A stretch of 64,000 bases of DNA from CAJGBR01 sp045637425 (GCA_045637425.1 JAZTZL010000037.1:1-64000), one strand, 5' to 3'; shown: positions 1 to 9,713, numbered from the stretch's first letter. The notes: generated from the sequence alone by a model not told the origin. Numbers and translations are program-made.

Positions 1-570
1 GTCATAAATACCCTCGTATTTATGGCACAAAAGATTCTACCCAATGGACTTGGAGATATGATTACCAATTATGGGGCACTCTACTTCTGGGAAAACCCAG
101 CTTATCATACCTATCAATACATCACGAGCCTTTTTCTGCACGACAGCATAGCCCATCTGTTTTTCAATATGTTTATGTTGTGGATGTTCGGGCGCATACT
201 GGAATATGAAATCGGAAGCAAGCGTTTTATTTTGTACTATCTGATTAGCGGCGTGGGTGCATCGCTATTCTTTATGTGCGCTAATTGGATTGTTTACAAC
301 CCGATGGTAGCAGTAATTGGGGCATCTGGAGCAATATACGGCATTCTTATGGCATTCGCAGTTATGCACCCAAACGAACGCATTGCATTAATGTTCTTCC
401 CCGTACCCGTAAAGGCAAAGTATTTCGTATTGGGAATGATTGGTCTCGAATTCCTGTTGGGCGTACTTCAAACAGGTAGCCCTGTTGCTCACTTGGCACA
501 CGTCGGCGGTATGTTGTTTGGATACGCATTGTTGAGATATTGGAAGTTCAAACGCAAAATCTACTATTAG
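1..570 (+). CDS. Rhomboid family intramembrane serine protease (5' end outside window)
   Basis: Membrane-embedded serine protease that cleaves transmembrane segments of other proteins. Numbering from the ATG at 22, the nucleophile motif GASG has Ser102 and the second catalytic residue is His160 in AHVGG, the usual rhomboid Ser-His dyad; about five hydrophobic segments are visible. The reading frame is open to base 1, and the residues before that ATG (VINTLVF) match the usual first rhomboid membrane segment. The ATG at 22 is therefore probably internal and the gene starts upstream of the window. It ends 2 bases before the next gene, so the two are probably co-transcribed. The substrate is unknown. 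Confidence 0.9.
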   Translation, partial: VINTLVFMAQKILPNGLGDMITNYGALYFWENPAYHTYQYITSLFLHDSIAHLFFNMFMLWMFGRILEYEIGSKRFILYYLISGVGASLFFMCANWIVYNPMVAVIGASGAIYGILMAFAVMHPNERIALMFFPVPVKAKYFVLGMIGLEFLLGVLQTGSPVAHLAHVGGMLFGYALLRYWKFKRKIYY

Positions 571-572
571 TA

Positions 573-1694
573 ATGCGACTAAAAAGTCTGTTTCTGATTC
601 TATTGAAATATGTCGGCATTTTGCTTACAGTAGCGGCTGCGCTTGCATTGCTGATTCTGCTGATTGCAGGAAACATCACACCCGAGATAGTACCACAATT
701 ATCATTGCTGACACTATGCGCTCCGGTAATCTACATCATAAACATTGTACTAATGTTGATATGGATTATAGCGTGGAAAAAATGGGCACTCATCTCATTG
801 GCAGCGCTGCTTATAGGTCTGAATGCAAGTGGCAAGTTGCTGCAACCAGACTTCAAAAAGAAATACAACAATAGCCTTAAAGGCATTGCCAAACTCAAGG
901 TAATGACCTATAACGTCGAGGGGTTTACGCATAATTGCCGAGGTATGGCGAGCCAACTCGACTCAATTACAGATTTGTTTATTGCCAATGATGCCGACAT
1001 AATCTGCATTCAAGAATTCCGCACCCTGCCCGATGCTCCGCAGAGTTATATTGATTCGGTTATGAGCGCGTGGCCGTACAAAAAAATCTACAGTTTCGAC
1101 AAGCGTATCTACGCACCATCGATTGCCATCTACAGCAAAAAAAAGATTCTCAAGTCGGAATATGTGCGACTCAACGAAAAATTGGGACACGGAGCCGTTT
1201 GGTGTGACGTACTGATTGACAAGGGTGATACGCTGAGAATTTTCTCGACACACCTGCAGAGCACACAAATTTCGAATACCGATATAACATTTCTTACCGA
1301 AGAACCGTTCTCTGAAATAGGAGACACTTCGATAAAGAAACGCAGAATGGAAACTATAGCGACAAAATTACAGAAAAATTCGGCAATTCGCGCTACACAC
1401 GCCGACTCGCTGAGGGTTATTCTCGACCAATGTCCTCATCGCATTCTGCTGTGTGGCGACTTCAACGACACTCCGATGTCCTACACCTACCGTACTCTGA
1501 AAGGCGATTTGGACGACGCTTTCACGCAGGCAGGATCGGGTTTCAGACGTACATTCAGCAGATTGTACGGAATAATGGGCATCGATTACATACTGCACTC
1601 GAGAGATATGATTCCTCTGAGTTTCGAAATCATTGATGTCGATTTTAGCGATCACCTGCCATTGGTTTCCGAATTTGAATTGCTTACAAAGTAA
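573..1694 (+). CDS. Membrane-anchored endonuclease/exonuclease/phosphatase family protein
   Basis: The N-terminal 80 residues hold about three hydrophobic segments. A DNase I-like (EEP) domain follows, with its signature blocks in order: MTYNVEG (metal-binding Asn), CIQEF (catalytic Glu), STHLQS (His), GDFNDTP (Asp/Asn) and SDHLPLV (Asp-His). It probably hydrolyses a phosphodiester or phosphoester outside the cytoplasmic membrane, but nuclease, sphingomyelinase and inositol phosphatase activities cannot be told apart from sequence. The ATG at 573 is chosen over the one at 540 because it follows the rhomboid stop codon by 2 bases and gives a compact MRLKSLF membrane-type start. A rhomboid-EEP pair is a common arrangement in this phylum. 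Confidence 0.85.
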   Translation: MRLKSLFLILLKYVGILLTVAAALALLILLIAGNITPEIVPQLSLLTLCAPVIYIINIVLMLIWIIAWKKWALISLAALLIGLNASGKLLQPDFKKKYNNSLKGIAKLKVMTYNVEGFTHNCRGMASQLDSITDLFIANDADIICIQEFRTLPDAPQSYIDSVMSAWPYKKIYSFDKRIYAPSIAIYSKKKILKSEYVRLNEKLGHGAVWCDVLIDKGDTLRIFSTHLQSTQISNTDITFLTEEPFSEIGDTSIKKRRMETIATKLQKNSAIRATHADSLRVILDQCPHRILLCGDFNDTPMSYTYRTLKGDLDDAFTQAGSGFRRTFSRLYGIMGIDYILHSRDMIPLSFEIIDVDFSDHLPLVSEFELLTK

Positions 1695-1729
1695 AATGAA
1701 AATAATTAACAAAAACTAAATTTAATCTT

Positions 1730-2155
1730 ATGAAAAAGTTCATTTTGATGCTCGCAGCGGCTATGCTGTCATTCACAACTTTCGCGCAGGAAAAATCAAC
1801 CTACGATGAAACTTATCTTCCTGCAAAATATGTAACCGATAAGGCTAAACCTACACTGGTAATGATTACTGCAAGTTGGTGCGGTCCCTGCCGTCAGATG
1901 AAAAACGTCATTATGAAGGAGGAAGATGTAGCCGAATTGCTCAAAAAATTCAACGTAGTTTATCTCGACCGCGACACTAAAGAGTTGCAAACTATTATCG
2001 AACAGTTCAAACCGGCAGGCTACCCTGGTAAAATTCCATTCTTCACAGTTTTGGATACCAAAGGTGCAGTTGTAGCTACACAGCTTGGTTCTTCAGACAA
2101 GCAGAAATTTACAAACTTGCTGAACAAAGCATTTGCAAAAGAGGCGAATAAATAA
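1730..2155 (+). CDS. Secreted thioredoxin-fold protein
   Basis: A 141-residue protein with a Sec signal peptide (Lys-rich start, hydrophobic core, cleavage likely after TTFA) followed by a single thioredoxin domain. The active site is WCGPC and the cis-proline lies in KIPFF. It should act as a periplasmic thiol-disulfide oxidoreductase or reductase; there is no lipobox. It lies 35 bases after the EEP gene with no clear promoter between them, and a strong terminator follows, so it is probably the last gene of that operon. The redox partner is unknown. Confidence 0.85.
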   Translation: MKKFILMLAAAMLSFTTFAQEKSTYDETYLPAKYVTDKAKPTLVMITASWCGPCRQMKNVIMKEEDVAELLKKFNVVYLDRDTKELQTIIEQFKPAGYPGKIPFFTVLDTKGAVVATQLGSSDKQKFTNLLNKAFAKEANK

Positions 2156-2173
2156 CATTTGACTGCCAAAAAC

Positions 2174-2208
2174 AAAAAGCCTGTCGATGATTTTCGACAG
2201 GCTTTTTT
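2174..2208 (+). terminator. Rho-independent terminator
   Basis: Stem AAGCCTGTCG/CGACAGGCTT with a 7-8 base loop and a run of six T. It follows the thioredoxin gene and can also serve htpG on the other strand because of the 5' A run. Confidence 0.85.
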
Positions 2209-2226
2209 CATTAGTTAGTCACTACC

Positions 2227-4287
2227 CTATTTGCCAATCAATTCGACACTGCGTCGAATAAAATTAGTCAGGTCTTCGCCTTTGAGCATTCCGTTCGACA
2301 GTAATGCAAGGTCAATGATTTGTTTCACAAGTTTACTATGCAAGCCAATTGCTCGAATTTTCTCGTTCTTATCATTTTGCAGTTTTCTTAACTTCTCTTC
2401 TGCATCGTCAAACTCTTTACGAGCCTCTTCTGAAGCCTTGTCTGCATCTGTACCAATCTTTTCTTGAGCAGCAGCAACTTCACTCTGTGCAGCGTTAATC
2501 TTCTGATTCATACGCTTTAACGAATCACCGAGTTCCTTTTCGGTATTAGCCAATGCCTCGAGTACAAGCGGGTGATTGCCATTGATTACTACGTTGTAAT
2601 TGTCAGGCATTGCTCCGTAGAAAGAGATTCCGCCACTCATTTGCGACATATCTTTCATTCTGCGCATAAACTCGTTTCTGGTAATCACTACGGGCACTTC
2701 ATTAGGCGACATAGCCTCGAATGTTACCGTGTAATCAACCTTCTCTTCGCTGGGCAGTTGCGCCTCGAACAGCGGTCTAAGCGTATCTTGCTGTTCTGAA
2801 CTGAGCGCCATACTCGAAGAATCTCCTTTGACAATCAGTTTATCAACGATATCCGAGTCCACACGCACAAAGCGAGTGTTTTGATTTTTGCTCTCAAACC
2901 AACTGATGAAGTGTTGGTCGAGTTGTCCGTCCATAACCAGCACATCATATCCGCGCTCGCGAACAGCTGCAACGAAAGCGTGTTGCGCCTGCGGGTCGTT
3001 GGTATAGAGGTAAATCAAATCGCCATTCTTATCTGTTTGTGACTCCTTAACCGAAGTTTCATATTCGGGCAATGTGAAATATTTTCCAGCAATGTTCTTA
3101 ACCAGCGTGAAATCCGTAGCCTTTTCTGCAAATTTTTGGTCGGTTACGATTCCATACTCGATAAACACCTTCAGGTCGTCCCACTTGTTTTCGTAATCCT
3201 CACGTTTTGCAGTGAAAATTTCATTGAGTCGGTCTGCAACTTTGCGAGTCACGTAACTCGAAATCTTCTTGACATTCGAGTCGCTCTGCAAGTAGCTGCG
3301 CGAAACATTCAACGGAATATCCGGCGAGTCAATCACACCGTGCAACAAGGTAAGGAATTCGGGCACGATACCCTCTACCGAATCGGTTACAAACACCTGA
3401 TTTTGATAGAGTTGAATCTTATTTCGTTGCAAGTCGATATTGCTTCTGATTTTCGGGAAATAGAGCACACCTGTCAGATTGAACGGGTAGTCGATGTTCA
3501 GATGTATATTAAACAGAGGATTCTCGCCCAACGGATACAATTCGTGGTAGAAATCAAGGTACTCCTTATCGGTCAAATCGCCCGGACGCTTAATCCACAA
3601 CGGTTCGGTATTATTGATAATCAAGTCTTTATCTGTATCTTCATACTTACCGTCTTTCCATTGACGCTCCTTACCGAAAGCAATGGGCACAGGCAGGAAT
3701 TTACAATATTTTTCCAAGAGTTGTTTGATTCTTGCAGAGTCCGCAAATTCCGCAGAATCGTCTGACAAGTAAAGAATTATATCCGTACCACGGTCAGTTT
3801 TATCGCTCGGTTCGAGTTCGTTGATTGTATATTCAGGCGTACCGTCGCAACTCCACTTAAAGGGCACTGCACCATCTTTGTACGACTTTGTTACAATTTC
3901 GACCTTCGACGCCACCATAAATGATGAATAAAATCCCAAGCCGAAGTGGCCGATAATTCCGGTCTGATTCTTATATTTTTCCAAGAATGCCTCTGCACCT
4001 GAGAATGCTATCTGATTGATATACTTTTCAATATCCTCTTTAGTCATTCCGACACCGTGATCCTTGACCTTCAGAATTTTATTTTCAGTATCGAGTTCGA
4101 TATGAATAGTCAAATCTCCCAAATCGCCATTGAACTCACCCACTGCCGAGAGAGTTTTCAACTTTTGAGTTGCGTCTACAGCATTTGACACCAATTCACG
4201 CAAAAATATTTCGTGATCCGAGTAGAGAAATTTTTTGATAATGGGGAAAATATTTTCGGTAGTAACCCCTATTTTACCACTTTGCAT
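2227..4287 (-). CDS. htpG: Molecular chaperone HtpG (Hsp90)
   Basis: ATP-dependent cytosolic chaperone of the Hsp90 family. The GHKL ATPase motifs are present: LRELVSNAVDA near residue 35, DHGVGM (usually DNGIGM) near 78, and GHFGLGFYSSFM near 114. The middle and C-terminal domains follow. At 686 residues it is longer than the E. coli protein (624). Part of the excess is a charged, Ala/Glu-rich, coiled-coil-like stretch around residues 590-640, which I expect in homologues of this phylum. It is monocistronic, and upstream lies an unusual sigma-54-like promoter (4340-4355). Confidence 0.97.
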   Translation of the reverse strand: MQSGKIGVTTENIFPIIKKFLYSDHEIFLRELVSNAVDATQKLKTLSAVGEFNGDLGDLTIHIELDTENKILKVKDHGVGMTKEDIEKYINQIAFSGAEAFLEKYKNQTGIIGHFGLGFYSSFMVASKVEIVTKSYKDGAVPFKWSCDGTPEYTINELEPSDKTDRGTDIILYLSDDSAEFADSARIKQLLEKYCKFLPVPIAFGKERQWKDGKYEDTDKDLIINNTEPLWIKRPGDLTDKEYLDFYHELYPLGENPLFNIHLNIDYPFNLTGVLYFPKIRSNIDLQRNKIQLYQNQVFVTDSVEGIVPEFLTLLHGVIDSPDIPLNVSRSYLQSDSNVKKISSYVTRKVADRLNEIFTAKREDYENKWDDLKVFIEYGIVTDQKFAEKATDFTLVKNIAGKYFTLPEYETSVKESQTDKNGDLIYLYTNDPQAQHAFVAAVRERGYDVLVMDGQLDQHFISWFESKNQNTRFVRVDSDIVDKLIVKGDSSSMALSSEQQDTLRPLFEAQLPSEEKVDYTVTFEAMSPNEVPVVITRNEFMRRMKDMSQMSGGISFYGAMPDNYNVVINGNHPLVLEALANTEKELGDSLKRMNQKINAAQSEVAAAQEKIGTDADKASEEARKEFDDAEEKLRKLQNDKNEKIRAIGLHSKLVKQIIDLALLSNGMLKGEDLTNFIRRSVELIGK

Positions 4288-4339
4288 AGTACGTTTATTT
4301 TTAATTATTTACACATTCAAATGTTTTATTCCATATCTA

Positions 4340-4355
4340 AACAAACAGCGTGCCA
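4340..4355 (-). promoter_or_regulatory. Sigma-54-like promoter of htpG
   Basis: On the minus strand TGGCACGCTGTTTGTT closely matches the sigma-54 pattern TGGCAC-N5-TTGCW; the -12 dinucleotide is GT instead of GC. It lies about 40 bases before a plausible start of the htpG message. TGTCA occurs three times just upstream (complements at 4368-4372, 4376-4380, 4390-4394), which could be activator sites. No TAnnTTTG box is evident here. Assignment is inferred from pattern only. Confidence 0.45.
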
Positions 4356-4424
4356 CTCAACACTGACTGACATTTTGACACAACCCAACTGACAAACATA
4401 TTAAAACACACTACATCTACTGAC

Positions 4425-4457
4425 AAAAAGGGTATCTTTCCTTTCGAAAAGATACCC
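4425..4457 (-). terminator. Terminator of the perR-rubrerythrin operon
   Basis: Ten-base stem GGGTATCTTT/AAAGATACCC with a short loop, followed on the minus strand by TTTTT. Confidence 0.85.
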
Positions 4458-4479
4458 CAAACATTACACAAAACTCATC

Positions 4480-5031
4480 TTACTTTCCAAAATAACGTTT
4501 GTACAAACCTTCAAAACCTTTACCGTGACGAGCTTCGTCCTTACACATTTCGTGAACGGTATCGTGAATTGCGTCTAAGTTCTGTTGCTTAGCCAAAGTT
4601 GCGATTCGTTTTTTATCTTCGCAAGCACCTGCTTCAGCTTCCATTCTTTTGCGCAAGTTTGTTTTTGTATCCCAAACCACTTCACCCAACAATTCTGCGA
4701 AACGTGCAGCGTGGTCAGCCTCCTCGAACGCATATCTTCTGAATGCTTCTGCAATTTCGGGATAACCTTCTCTATCTGCTTGACGGCTCATTGCCAAATA
4801 CATACCGACTTCTGTACACTCACCATTAAAATGAGCTCTAAGACCTTCAAGAATTTCAGCGTCAACGCCCTGAGCAACACCTATAACGTGCTCATCAACA
4901 AATACCAAATCACCCTCTCTTTCCTGCATTTCCTCGAACTTTTCTGCAGGTACATTACACAATGGGCACTTTTCCGGAGCTTGTTCACCTTCGTGGATAT
5001 AACCACATACTTGACATCTAAACTTTTTCAT
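4480..5031 (-). CDS. Reverse-type rubrerythrin (peroxide reductase)
   Basis: Cytosolic non-haem iron protein that reduces hydrogen peroxide to water in anaerobes. The domain order is reversed relative to classical rubrerythrin. An N-terminal rubredoxin domain (CQVCG and CPLC in the first 25 residues) precedes a ferritin-like di-iron domain, with helices carrying the E...EADHA and DEARHG motifs; total 183 residues. The gene starts 20 bases after perR on the same strand and ends at a terminator, so the two form an operon. De-repression by peroxide through PerR is the likely regulation, inferred from context. Confidence 0.9.
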   Translation of the reverse strand: MKKFRCQVCGYIHEGEQAPEKCPLCNVPAEKFEEMQEREGDLVFVDEHVIGVAQGVDAEILEGLRAHFNGECTEVGMYLAMSRQADREGYPEIAEAFRRYAFEEADHAARFAELLGEVVWDTKTNLRKRMEAEAGACEDKKRIATLAKQQNLDAIHDTVHEMCKDEARHGKGFEGLYKRYFGK

Positions 5032-5051
5032 TTTTATAAAAATTTAATCAG

Positions 5052-5465
5052 TTAATTATTCTTACAATATTTACAAACGCCTTTGTAAAGCAACTGTATA
5101 TCTTTCACCTCTGCATCTTGAGGAGCAAATCGCATCAAACACTCACAATCGTCGTGAAAAATATCCTCAATTCTACCACATTTAGTACAAAGAAAATGTC
5201 CGTGCAGCGATATATCTCCGTCATAATGAGTTTGCCTTTGGTCGATATCCAACATCAGAACGGCCCCCTTCTCACACAACAACTTCAGCGTATTATAAAC
5301 CGTCGTACGCGAAAGTGTCGGAATATCAGCCTGCAAATCGGTAAATATCTGCTCGGCAGTCGGGTGAGTCCTATTCTCCAACAGATACTGCATAACCGCA
5401 ATTCTCTGCAACGAAGGTCTTATCTCCCTGCTGGTCAATCTTTCTATTGCACTTTCTGTAATCAT
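5052..5465 (-). CDS. perR: Fur family repressor, PerR-like
   Basis: A 137-residue DNA-binding repressor with an N-terminal winged helix and a C-terminal dimer/metal domain. The structural zinc site CTKC/CKYC is present. Regulatory metal ligands expected for PerR are visible: His in THPTAEQ and the HGH motif in the SLHGHFLC region. The ATG at 5465 is preferred to an upstream in-frame start because the predicted transcription start lies only about 13 bases before it. It is encoded upstream of rubrerythrin, the classic peroxide-stress partner, and that context favours PerR over Fur; sequence alone would not decide. Confidence 0.85.
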   Translation of the reverse strand: MITESAIERLTSREIRPSLQRIAVMQYLLENRTHPTAEQIFTDLQADIPTLSRTTVYNTLKLLCEKGAVLMLDIDQRQTHYDGDISLHGHFLCTKCGRIEDIFHDDCECLMRFAPQDAEVKDIQLLYKGVCKYCKNN

Positions 5466-5484
5466 TACAAATTTGTTTTCACTA

Positions 5485-5515
5485 CAAAAGTACACAATTT
5501 TTCAATAACTGCAAA
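5485..5515 (-). promoter_or_regulatory. Promoter of perR-rubrerythrin
   Basis: Minus-strand -7 box TACTTTTG (5485-5492) and -33 TTTG (5512-5515), spacer 19: a full match to the Bacteroidota primary promoter. The expected start is near 5478, leaving a very short leader before the ATG at 5465. Confidence 0.7.
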
Positions 5516-5548
5516 CTTTTCAGCATATTTTTTCAAAAAAAATTAAAC

Positions 5549-5578
5549 AAAAAGGGCTGCCCACAATCTGAGCAGCCC
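5549..5578 (-). terminator. Terminator of the fumarate reductase operon
   Basis: Stem GGGCTGC/GCAGCCC with a TTTTT run on the minus strand, 24 bases after the end of frdB. Confidence 0.85.
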
Positions 5579-5601
5579 ATAAATATTTGCTTTCCAATTA
5601 A

Positions 5602-6345
5602 TTAGTCTTGGAATTTAGCGCTAAGGAATTCTCTGTTCAAACGAGCGATGTGAGCGATAGAGATACCCTTCGGGCATTCAGCTTCGCAAGCGCCTGTGTT
5701 TGTACAAGCACCAAAGCCGAGTTCGTCCATCTTAGCAACCATAGCCTTAGCACGGCGAGCAGCTTCGATTCTACCCTGCGGCAATTTAGCCAATGAAGAA
5801 ACACGAGCAGCAACGAACAACATTGCAGAACCGTTCTTACAAGTTGCAACGCAAGCACCACAACCGATACAAGCAGCAGCGTCCATAGATTCGTCTGCAT
5901 CTTTCTTCGAGATAGGAATAGCGTTAGCATCGGGCACACCACCTGTGTTCACAGAGATGAAACCACCTGATTGGAGGATTTGGTCGAAAGCCTGACGATT
6001 AACAACCAAGTCTTTGATTACAGGGAATGCAGCCGAGCGCCACGGTTCGATAGTGATAGTTTCACCATCTTTGAACTTACGCATATGCAACTGACAAGTT
6101 GTAATCAAGCTATCCGGACCGTGTGCGTGACCATTGATAAACAACGAACAAGCACCGCAGATACCCTCACGACAGTCGTGGTCGAATGCCACCGGATCCT
6201 GACCTTCGTGGATCAAATTGTTGTTCAAGATGTCCAACATTTCGAGGAATGAAGTGTCGGGAGAGATATTTGCTATCTGATATGTTTTAAATTCACCTTT
6301 GGCTTTAGGACCTGCCTGACGCCATATTTTCAAAGTAAAATTCAT
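5602..6345 (-). CDS. frdB: Fumarate reductase/succinate dehydrogenase iron-sulfur subunit
   Basis: Electron-transfer subunit linking the flavoprotein to the membrane quinone site. The N-terminal [2Fe-2S] domain has CREGICGAC and a later Cys in TTCQLH. The C-terminal ferredoxin-like domain has [11 protein letters not shown] and [14 protein letters not shown] for the remaining two clusters. The length of 247 residues is normal for the type B enzymes of this phylum. It is the last gene of a C-A-B operon, 32 bases after frdA. In a fermenting anaerobe the physiological direction is probably fumarate reduction with menaquinol; the sequence cannot prove direction. Confidence 0.95.
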   Translation of the reverse strand: MNFTLKIWRQAGPKAKGEFKTYQIANISPDTSFLEMLDILNNNLIHEGQDPVAFDHDCREGICGACSLFINGHAHGPDSLITTCQLHMRKFKDGETITIEPWRSAAFPVIKDLVVNRQAFDQILQSGGFISVNTGGVPDANAIPISKKDADESMDAAACIGCGACVATCKNGSAMLFVAARVSSLAKLPQGRIEAARRAKAMVAKMDELGFGACTNTGACEAECPKGISIAHIARLNREFLSAKFQD

Positions 6346-6377
6346 TGTCTTAAACTTTTTACAATCAACTTAAACTC

Positions 6378-8318
6378 TTAGTCTTTATAGTTACGTTGAG
6401 AGAGTTTCACTGTTTCGAACTTGAGTTGTTCTTCGTGTCTTACAGGTTCAGCATCACCTTTGTACTCCCAAATTGCAACGTGTGCGAAGTTTTCGTCATC
6501 ACGCTTAGTTTCACCTTCAGCAGTTTGGTGTTCAATGCGGAAGTGTCCACCACAAGACTCTTTTCGGTTGAGAGCGTCGCGAGCCATCAATTCACCCATT
6601 TCGAGGAAGTCTGCCAAACGCAATGCCTTTTCGAGTTCTTGGTTGAATTCTTCACCTTTACCGGCTACGCGAACATTTTTCCAGAATTCTTCTCTCAGCT
6701 TAGGAATTTCAACCAAAGCATTCTTCAGGCTCTCTTCCGAGCGTGCCATACCAACGTTATCCCACATAATGCGACCGAGTCTCTTGTGGATATCGTCTGG
6801 AGAAAGTTTACCATTGATAGCGAAGAGTTTTGCGATTTTTTCACGGATAGCCTTTTCAGCTGCAACGAATTCTGGTGCATTTGTATCCACTTTCGGAGAT
6901 TGGATTTCGTGTGAAAGGTAATCGCCGATAGTATAAGGCAATACGAAGTAACCGTCAGCCAAACCTTGCATCAATGCAGATGCACCCAAACGGTTAGCAC
7001 CGTGGTCAGAGAAGTTAGCTTCACCGATAGCATACAGACCCGGGATTGTAGTCATCAAGTTGTAGTCAACCCAGATACCTCCCATTGTGTAGTGAACAGC
7101 CGGATAAATCATCATCGGTTCTTCATACGGATTCACGTCTGTAATCTTTTCGTACATTTGGAACAAGTTACCATAACGTTGTTCGATTACGTTTCTACCG
7201 AGACGTTTGATTGCAGTTGAGAAGTCGAGGAATACAGCCAAACCTGTAGAGTTCACACCGAAACCTGCGTCGCAACGTTCCTTAGCAGCACGAGAAGCTA
7301 CGTCACGAGGCACCAAGTTACCGAATGCCGGATAGCGACGTTCCAAATAGTAGTCGCGATCTTCTTCAGCGATTTGAGAAGCCTTGATTTCGCCAGCACG
7401 CAACTTCTTCACATCAGATTCTTTCTTCGGAACCCAGATACGACCGTCGTTACGCAAAGATTCACTCATCAAAGTCAGTTTAGACTGTTGGTCACCGTGA
7501 ACAGGGATACAAGTCGGGTGAATTTGAGTGAAGCAAGGGTTAGCAAACATAGCGCCTTTCTTGTAACATTGCCAAGCAGCAGAACCGTTAGAGTTCATAG
7601 CGTTAGTAGACAAGAAGAACACGTTACCATAACCACCACTAGCGATAACAACAGCGTGAGCACCAAAGCGTTCGATTTCACCTGTAACGAGGTTACGAGC
7701 GATGATACCGCGAGCCTTACCGTCAATCAGTACGAGGTCGAGCATTTCGTAACGTGGGTAGCTCTTTACAGAACCTTTGTTTACTTGACGGTTGAGGGCT
7801 GCATAAGCACCCAGCAACAATTGTTGACCGGTTTGTCCGCGAGCATAGAATGTACGAGATACTTGCGCACCACCGAATGAACGGTTATCCAACAAGCCGC
7901 CGTAATCGCGAGCGAAAGGTACACCTTGAGCTACGCATTGGTCGATAATCGAGTTAGCAACCTCAGCCAAACGATAAACGTTTGCTTCACGAGCACGGTA
8001 GTCACCACCTTTGATTGTGTCATAGAACAGACGGAATACCGAGTCGTTGTCGTTTTGGTAGTTCTTCGCAGCATTGATACCACCTTGTGCAGCGATAGAG
8101 TGCGCACGACGAGGTGAGTCGCTGATGCAGAATACCTTTACATTATAACCGAGTTCGCCAAGAGCAGCAGCAGCACTTGCACCACCCAGACCTGTTCCAA
8201 TTACGATTACGTCCAATTTACGTTTGTTGGCCGGACTCACCACTTTAATATCGGCTTTATGTTTGCTCCACTTTTGAGCCAACGGGCCTTCGGGTATTTT
8301 AGAATCTAATATACTCAT
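6378..8318 (-). CDS. frdA: Fumarate reductase/succinate dehydrogenase flavoprotein subunit
   Basis: Catalytic subunit with covalently bound FAD, 646 residues. The dinucleotide-binding motif [11 protein letters not shown] lies near residue 40. The His that carries the flavin is in [13 protein letters not shown]. Substrate-site blocks [22 protein letters not shown] and [11 protein letters not shown] are all present. It sits 19 bases after frdC and 32 before frdB, so all three are co-transcribed. The codons are strongly biased, as expected for an abundant central enzyme. Confidence 0.96.
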   Translation of the reverse strand: MSILDSKIPEGPLAQKWSKHKADIKVVSPANKRKLDVIVIGTGLGGASAAAALGELGYNVKVFCISDSPRRAHSIAAQGGINAAKNYQNDNDSVFRLFYDTIKGGDYRAREANVYRLAEVANSIIDQCVAQGVPFARDYGGLLDNRSFGGAQVSRTFYARGQTGQQLLLGAYAALNRQVNKGSVKSYPRYEMLDLVLIDGKARGIIARNLVTGEIERFGAHAVVIASGGYGNVFFLSTNAMNSNGSAAWQCYKKGAMFANPCFTQIHPTCIPVHGDQQSKLTLMSESLRNDGRIWVPKKESDVKKLRAGEIKASQIAEEDRDYYLERRYPAFGNLVPRDVASRAAKERCDAGFGVNSTGLAVFLDFSTAIKRLGRNVIEQRYGNLFQMYEKITDVNPYEEPMMIYPAVHYTMGGIWVDYNLMTTIPGLYAIGEANFSDHGANRLGASALMQGLADGYFVLPYTIGDYLSHEIQSPKVDTNAPEFVAAEKAIREKIAKLFAINGKLSPDDIHKRLGRIMWDNVGMARSEESLKNALVEIPKLREEFWKNVRVAGKGEEFNQELEKALRLADFLEMGELMARDALNRKESCGGHFRIEHQTAEGETKRDDENFAHVAIWEYKGDAEPVRHEEQLKFETVKLSQRNYKD

Positions 8319-8337
8319 TATTCCAAACTTTTAATCA

Positions 8338-9027
8338 TTAAATGCAAGCTGGGCAGTTTGCTTTGAAGTACATAGCGATAGCTACTGCAGCAAATCCCAA
8401 GAAGATGATTGTTGCAAAGATAGTTGCAATACATTTCCAACGGTTCAACCAAACTTGGTTATTCCAACCGAGTGTGTGGAACGCGCTCCAGAAACCGTGA
8501 GTCAGGTGATACCAGAAAGCTGCGAACCATACAAGGTAGAGAACTACCATTACAGGGTTGCCGAACACTGACAACAGGTAGTTTGCACCATCAGCCCAGT
8601 CATATTGACCGATACGAGCGCCGATAAGTTCTGCGAACTGCATCTTGTACCAGAAGTGGCAAAGGTGCAATACAAGACCCAGAACGATGATTACACCCAG
8701 AACGAACATATTGCGTGATGCCCACGATACGTTGCCTGAGCGTTTTTGTTCTGAATAGCGTTCCTTACCACGAGCCACCATATTGCGTCTTGTCAGAATG
8801 AACGCATAGGCGATGTGGAACAAGAAACCTGCCGCCAAAACTGCTGTTCCGGCCAATGCATACCAATTAGTTCCGAGGAAACGGCAGACTGCATTGTAAG
8901 CCTCCAGCGAGAAGATTGCCACCATATTCATAGCCATATGGAACAGCAAAAAGAGTATCAGGAACAAACCTGAGATACTCATGATCAGTTTTCTTCCGAT
9001 CGTTGAAGAGAAAAGGTTGTTACTCAT
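8338..9027 (-). CDS. frdC: Fumarate reductase/succinate dehydrogenase cytochrome b subunit
   Basis: Membrane anchor and quinone site of the three-subunit type B complex, 229 residues with five hydrophobic helices. Histidines suited to bind two haems b lie within or at the ends of helices (LFHMAMN, FHIAYAF, HLCHFWY, YHLTHGF). It is the first gene of the operon, behind a TAnnTTTG promoter at 9097-9104. The single anchor subunit, rather than separate C and D subunits, agrees with type B assignment. Confidence 0.93.
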   Translation of the reverse strand: MSNNLFSSTIGRKLIMSISGLFLILFLLFHMAMNMVAIFSLEAYNAVCRFLGTNWYALAGTAVLAAGFLFHIAYAFILTRRNMVARGKERYSEQKRSGNVSWASRNMFVLGVIIVLGLVLHLCHFWYKMQFAELIGARIGQYDWADGANYLLSVFGNPVMVVLYLVWFAAFWYHLTHGFWSAFHTLGWNNQVWLNRWKCIATIFATIIFLGFAAVAIAMYFKANCPACI

Positions 9028-9096
9028 TGATAATTAAATTTAGTTATTTTGTTAAGTTTATTATTTATTCTTTTTATACCACTTATAACAATTCGA

Positions 9097-9104
9097 CAAA
9101 AATA
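9097..9104 (-). promoter_or_regulatory. Promoter of the frdCAB operon
   Basis: Minus-strand TATTTTTG, a TAnnTTTG -7 box about 70 bases before frdC, leaving a leader of about 60 bases. No clear -33 TTTG. Confidence 0.5.
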
Positions 9105-9208
9105 CGTCTTTGTTTTGGTTAAAACAACTTTTTCAGCAAAAACTTTTCAACAGTGTGCGTTAATTGCTCTTTTCATATCTTTATTCACAATATTTTCATA
9201 AAAATTGC

Positions 9209-9216
9209 TACCTTTG
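9209..9216 (+). promoter_or_regulatory. Promoter of the yqeY-like gene
   Basis: TACCTTTG, a TAnnTTTG -7 box 25 bases before the ATG at 9242. Confidence 0.6.
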
Positions 9217-9241
9217 TGTGTAATTTAATTTTGTAATTGAT

Positions 9242-9691
9242 ATGAGTCTCGAATTGAAAATTAACGAAGCTATCAAAGCCTCGATGTTGGCAAAAGATAA
9301 GGTGCGACTCGAATCGCTCAGAGCAATCAAGGCTGCGATTCTATTGGCAAAAACTGCTGATGGAGCGCAGGAAATCAGCGATGCTGATGTTCTGAAAATT
9401 ATGCAGAAACTCGTAAAACAACGTCGAGAATCTGCTGAAACCTATCGTTCGGCAGGTCGTGATGAATTGGCTGCAGCAGAAGCTGCCGAAGCTGCTGTTA
9501 TTGAGGAGTTCCTGCCAAAGTCGCTCTCGGCAGATGAACTCGAAACCGAACTGCGTAAAATCATCGCTGAAGTTGGTGCTCAATCACCAGCCGATATGGG
9601 TAAGGTTATGAAAGCTGCGCAAGGAGCATTGGCTGGTCGTGCCGATGGTCGTGCCATTTCCGAATGTGTAAAAAACTTGCTCGCAAAATAA
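9242..9691 (+). CDS. GatB/YqeY domain protein
   Basis: A 149-residue helical protein of the YqeY family, related to the tail domain of the GatB subunit of Glu-tRNA(Gln) amidotransferase. The N-terminal half is Lys/Glu-rich and helical (LKINEAIKASMLAKD); the C-terminal part has the family pattern GKVMKAAQGALAGRADGR. YqeY proteins may assist tRNA-dependent amidation, but their role is not firmly known. It is monocistronic, with its own promoter and terminator, and divergent from frdCAB. Confidence 0.9.
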   Translation: MSLELKINEAIKASMLAKDKVRLESLRAIKAAILLAKTADGAQEISDADVLKIMQKLVKQRRESAETYRSAGRDELAAAEAAEAAVIEEFLPKSLSADELETELRKIIAEVGAQSPADMGKVMKAAQGALAGRADGRAISECVKNLLAK

Positions 9692-9713
9692 TCATTCCTT
9701 AACGTACAGAGCT

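Noticed and set aside
3136..3765. 209-residue plus-strand frame opposite htpG
   Set aside because: Shadow frame; htpG is unambiguous on the other strand.
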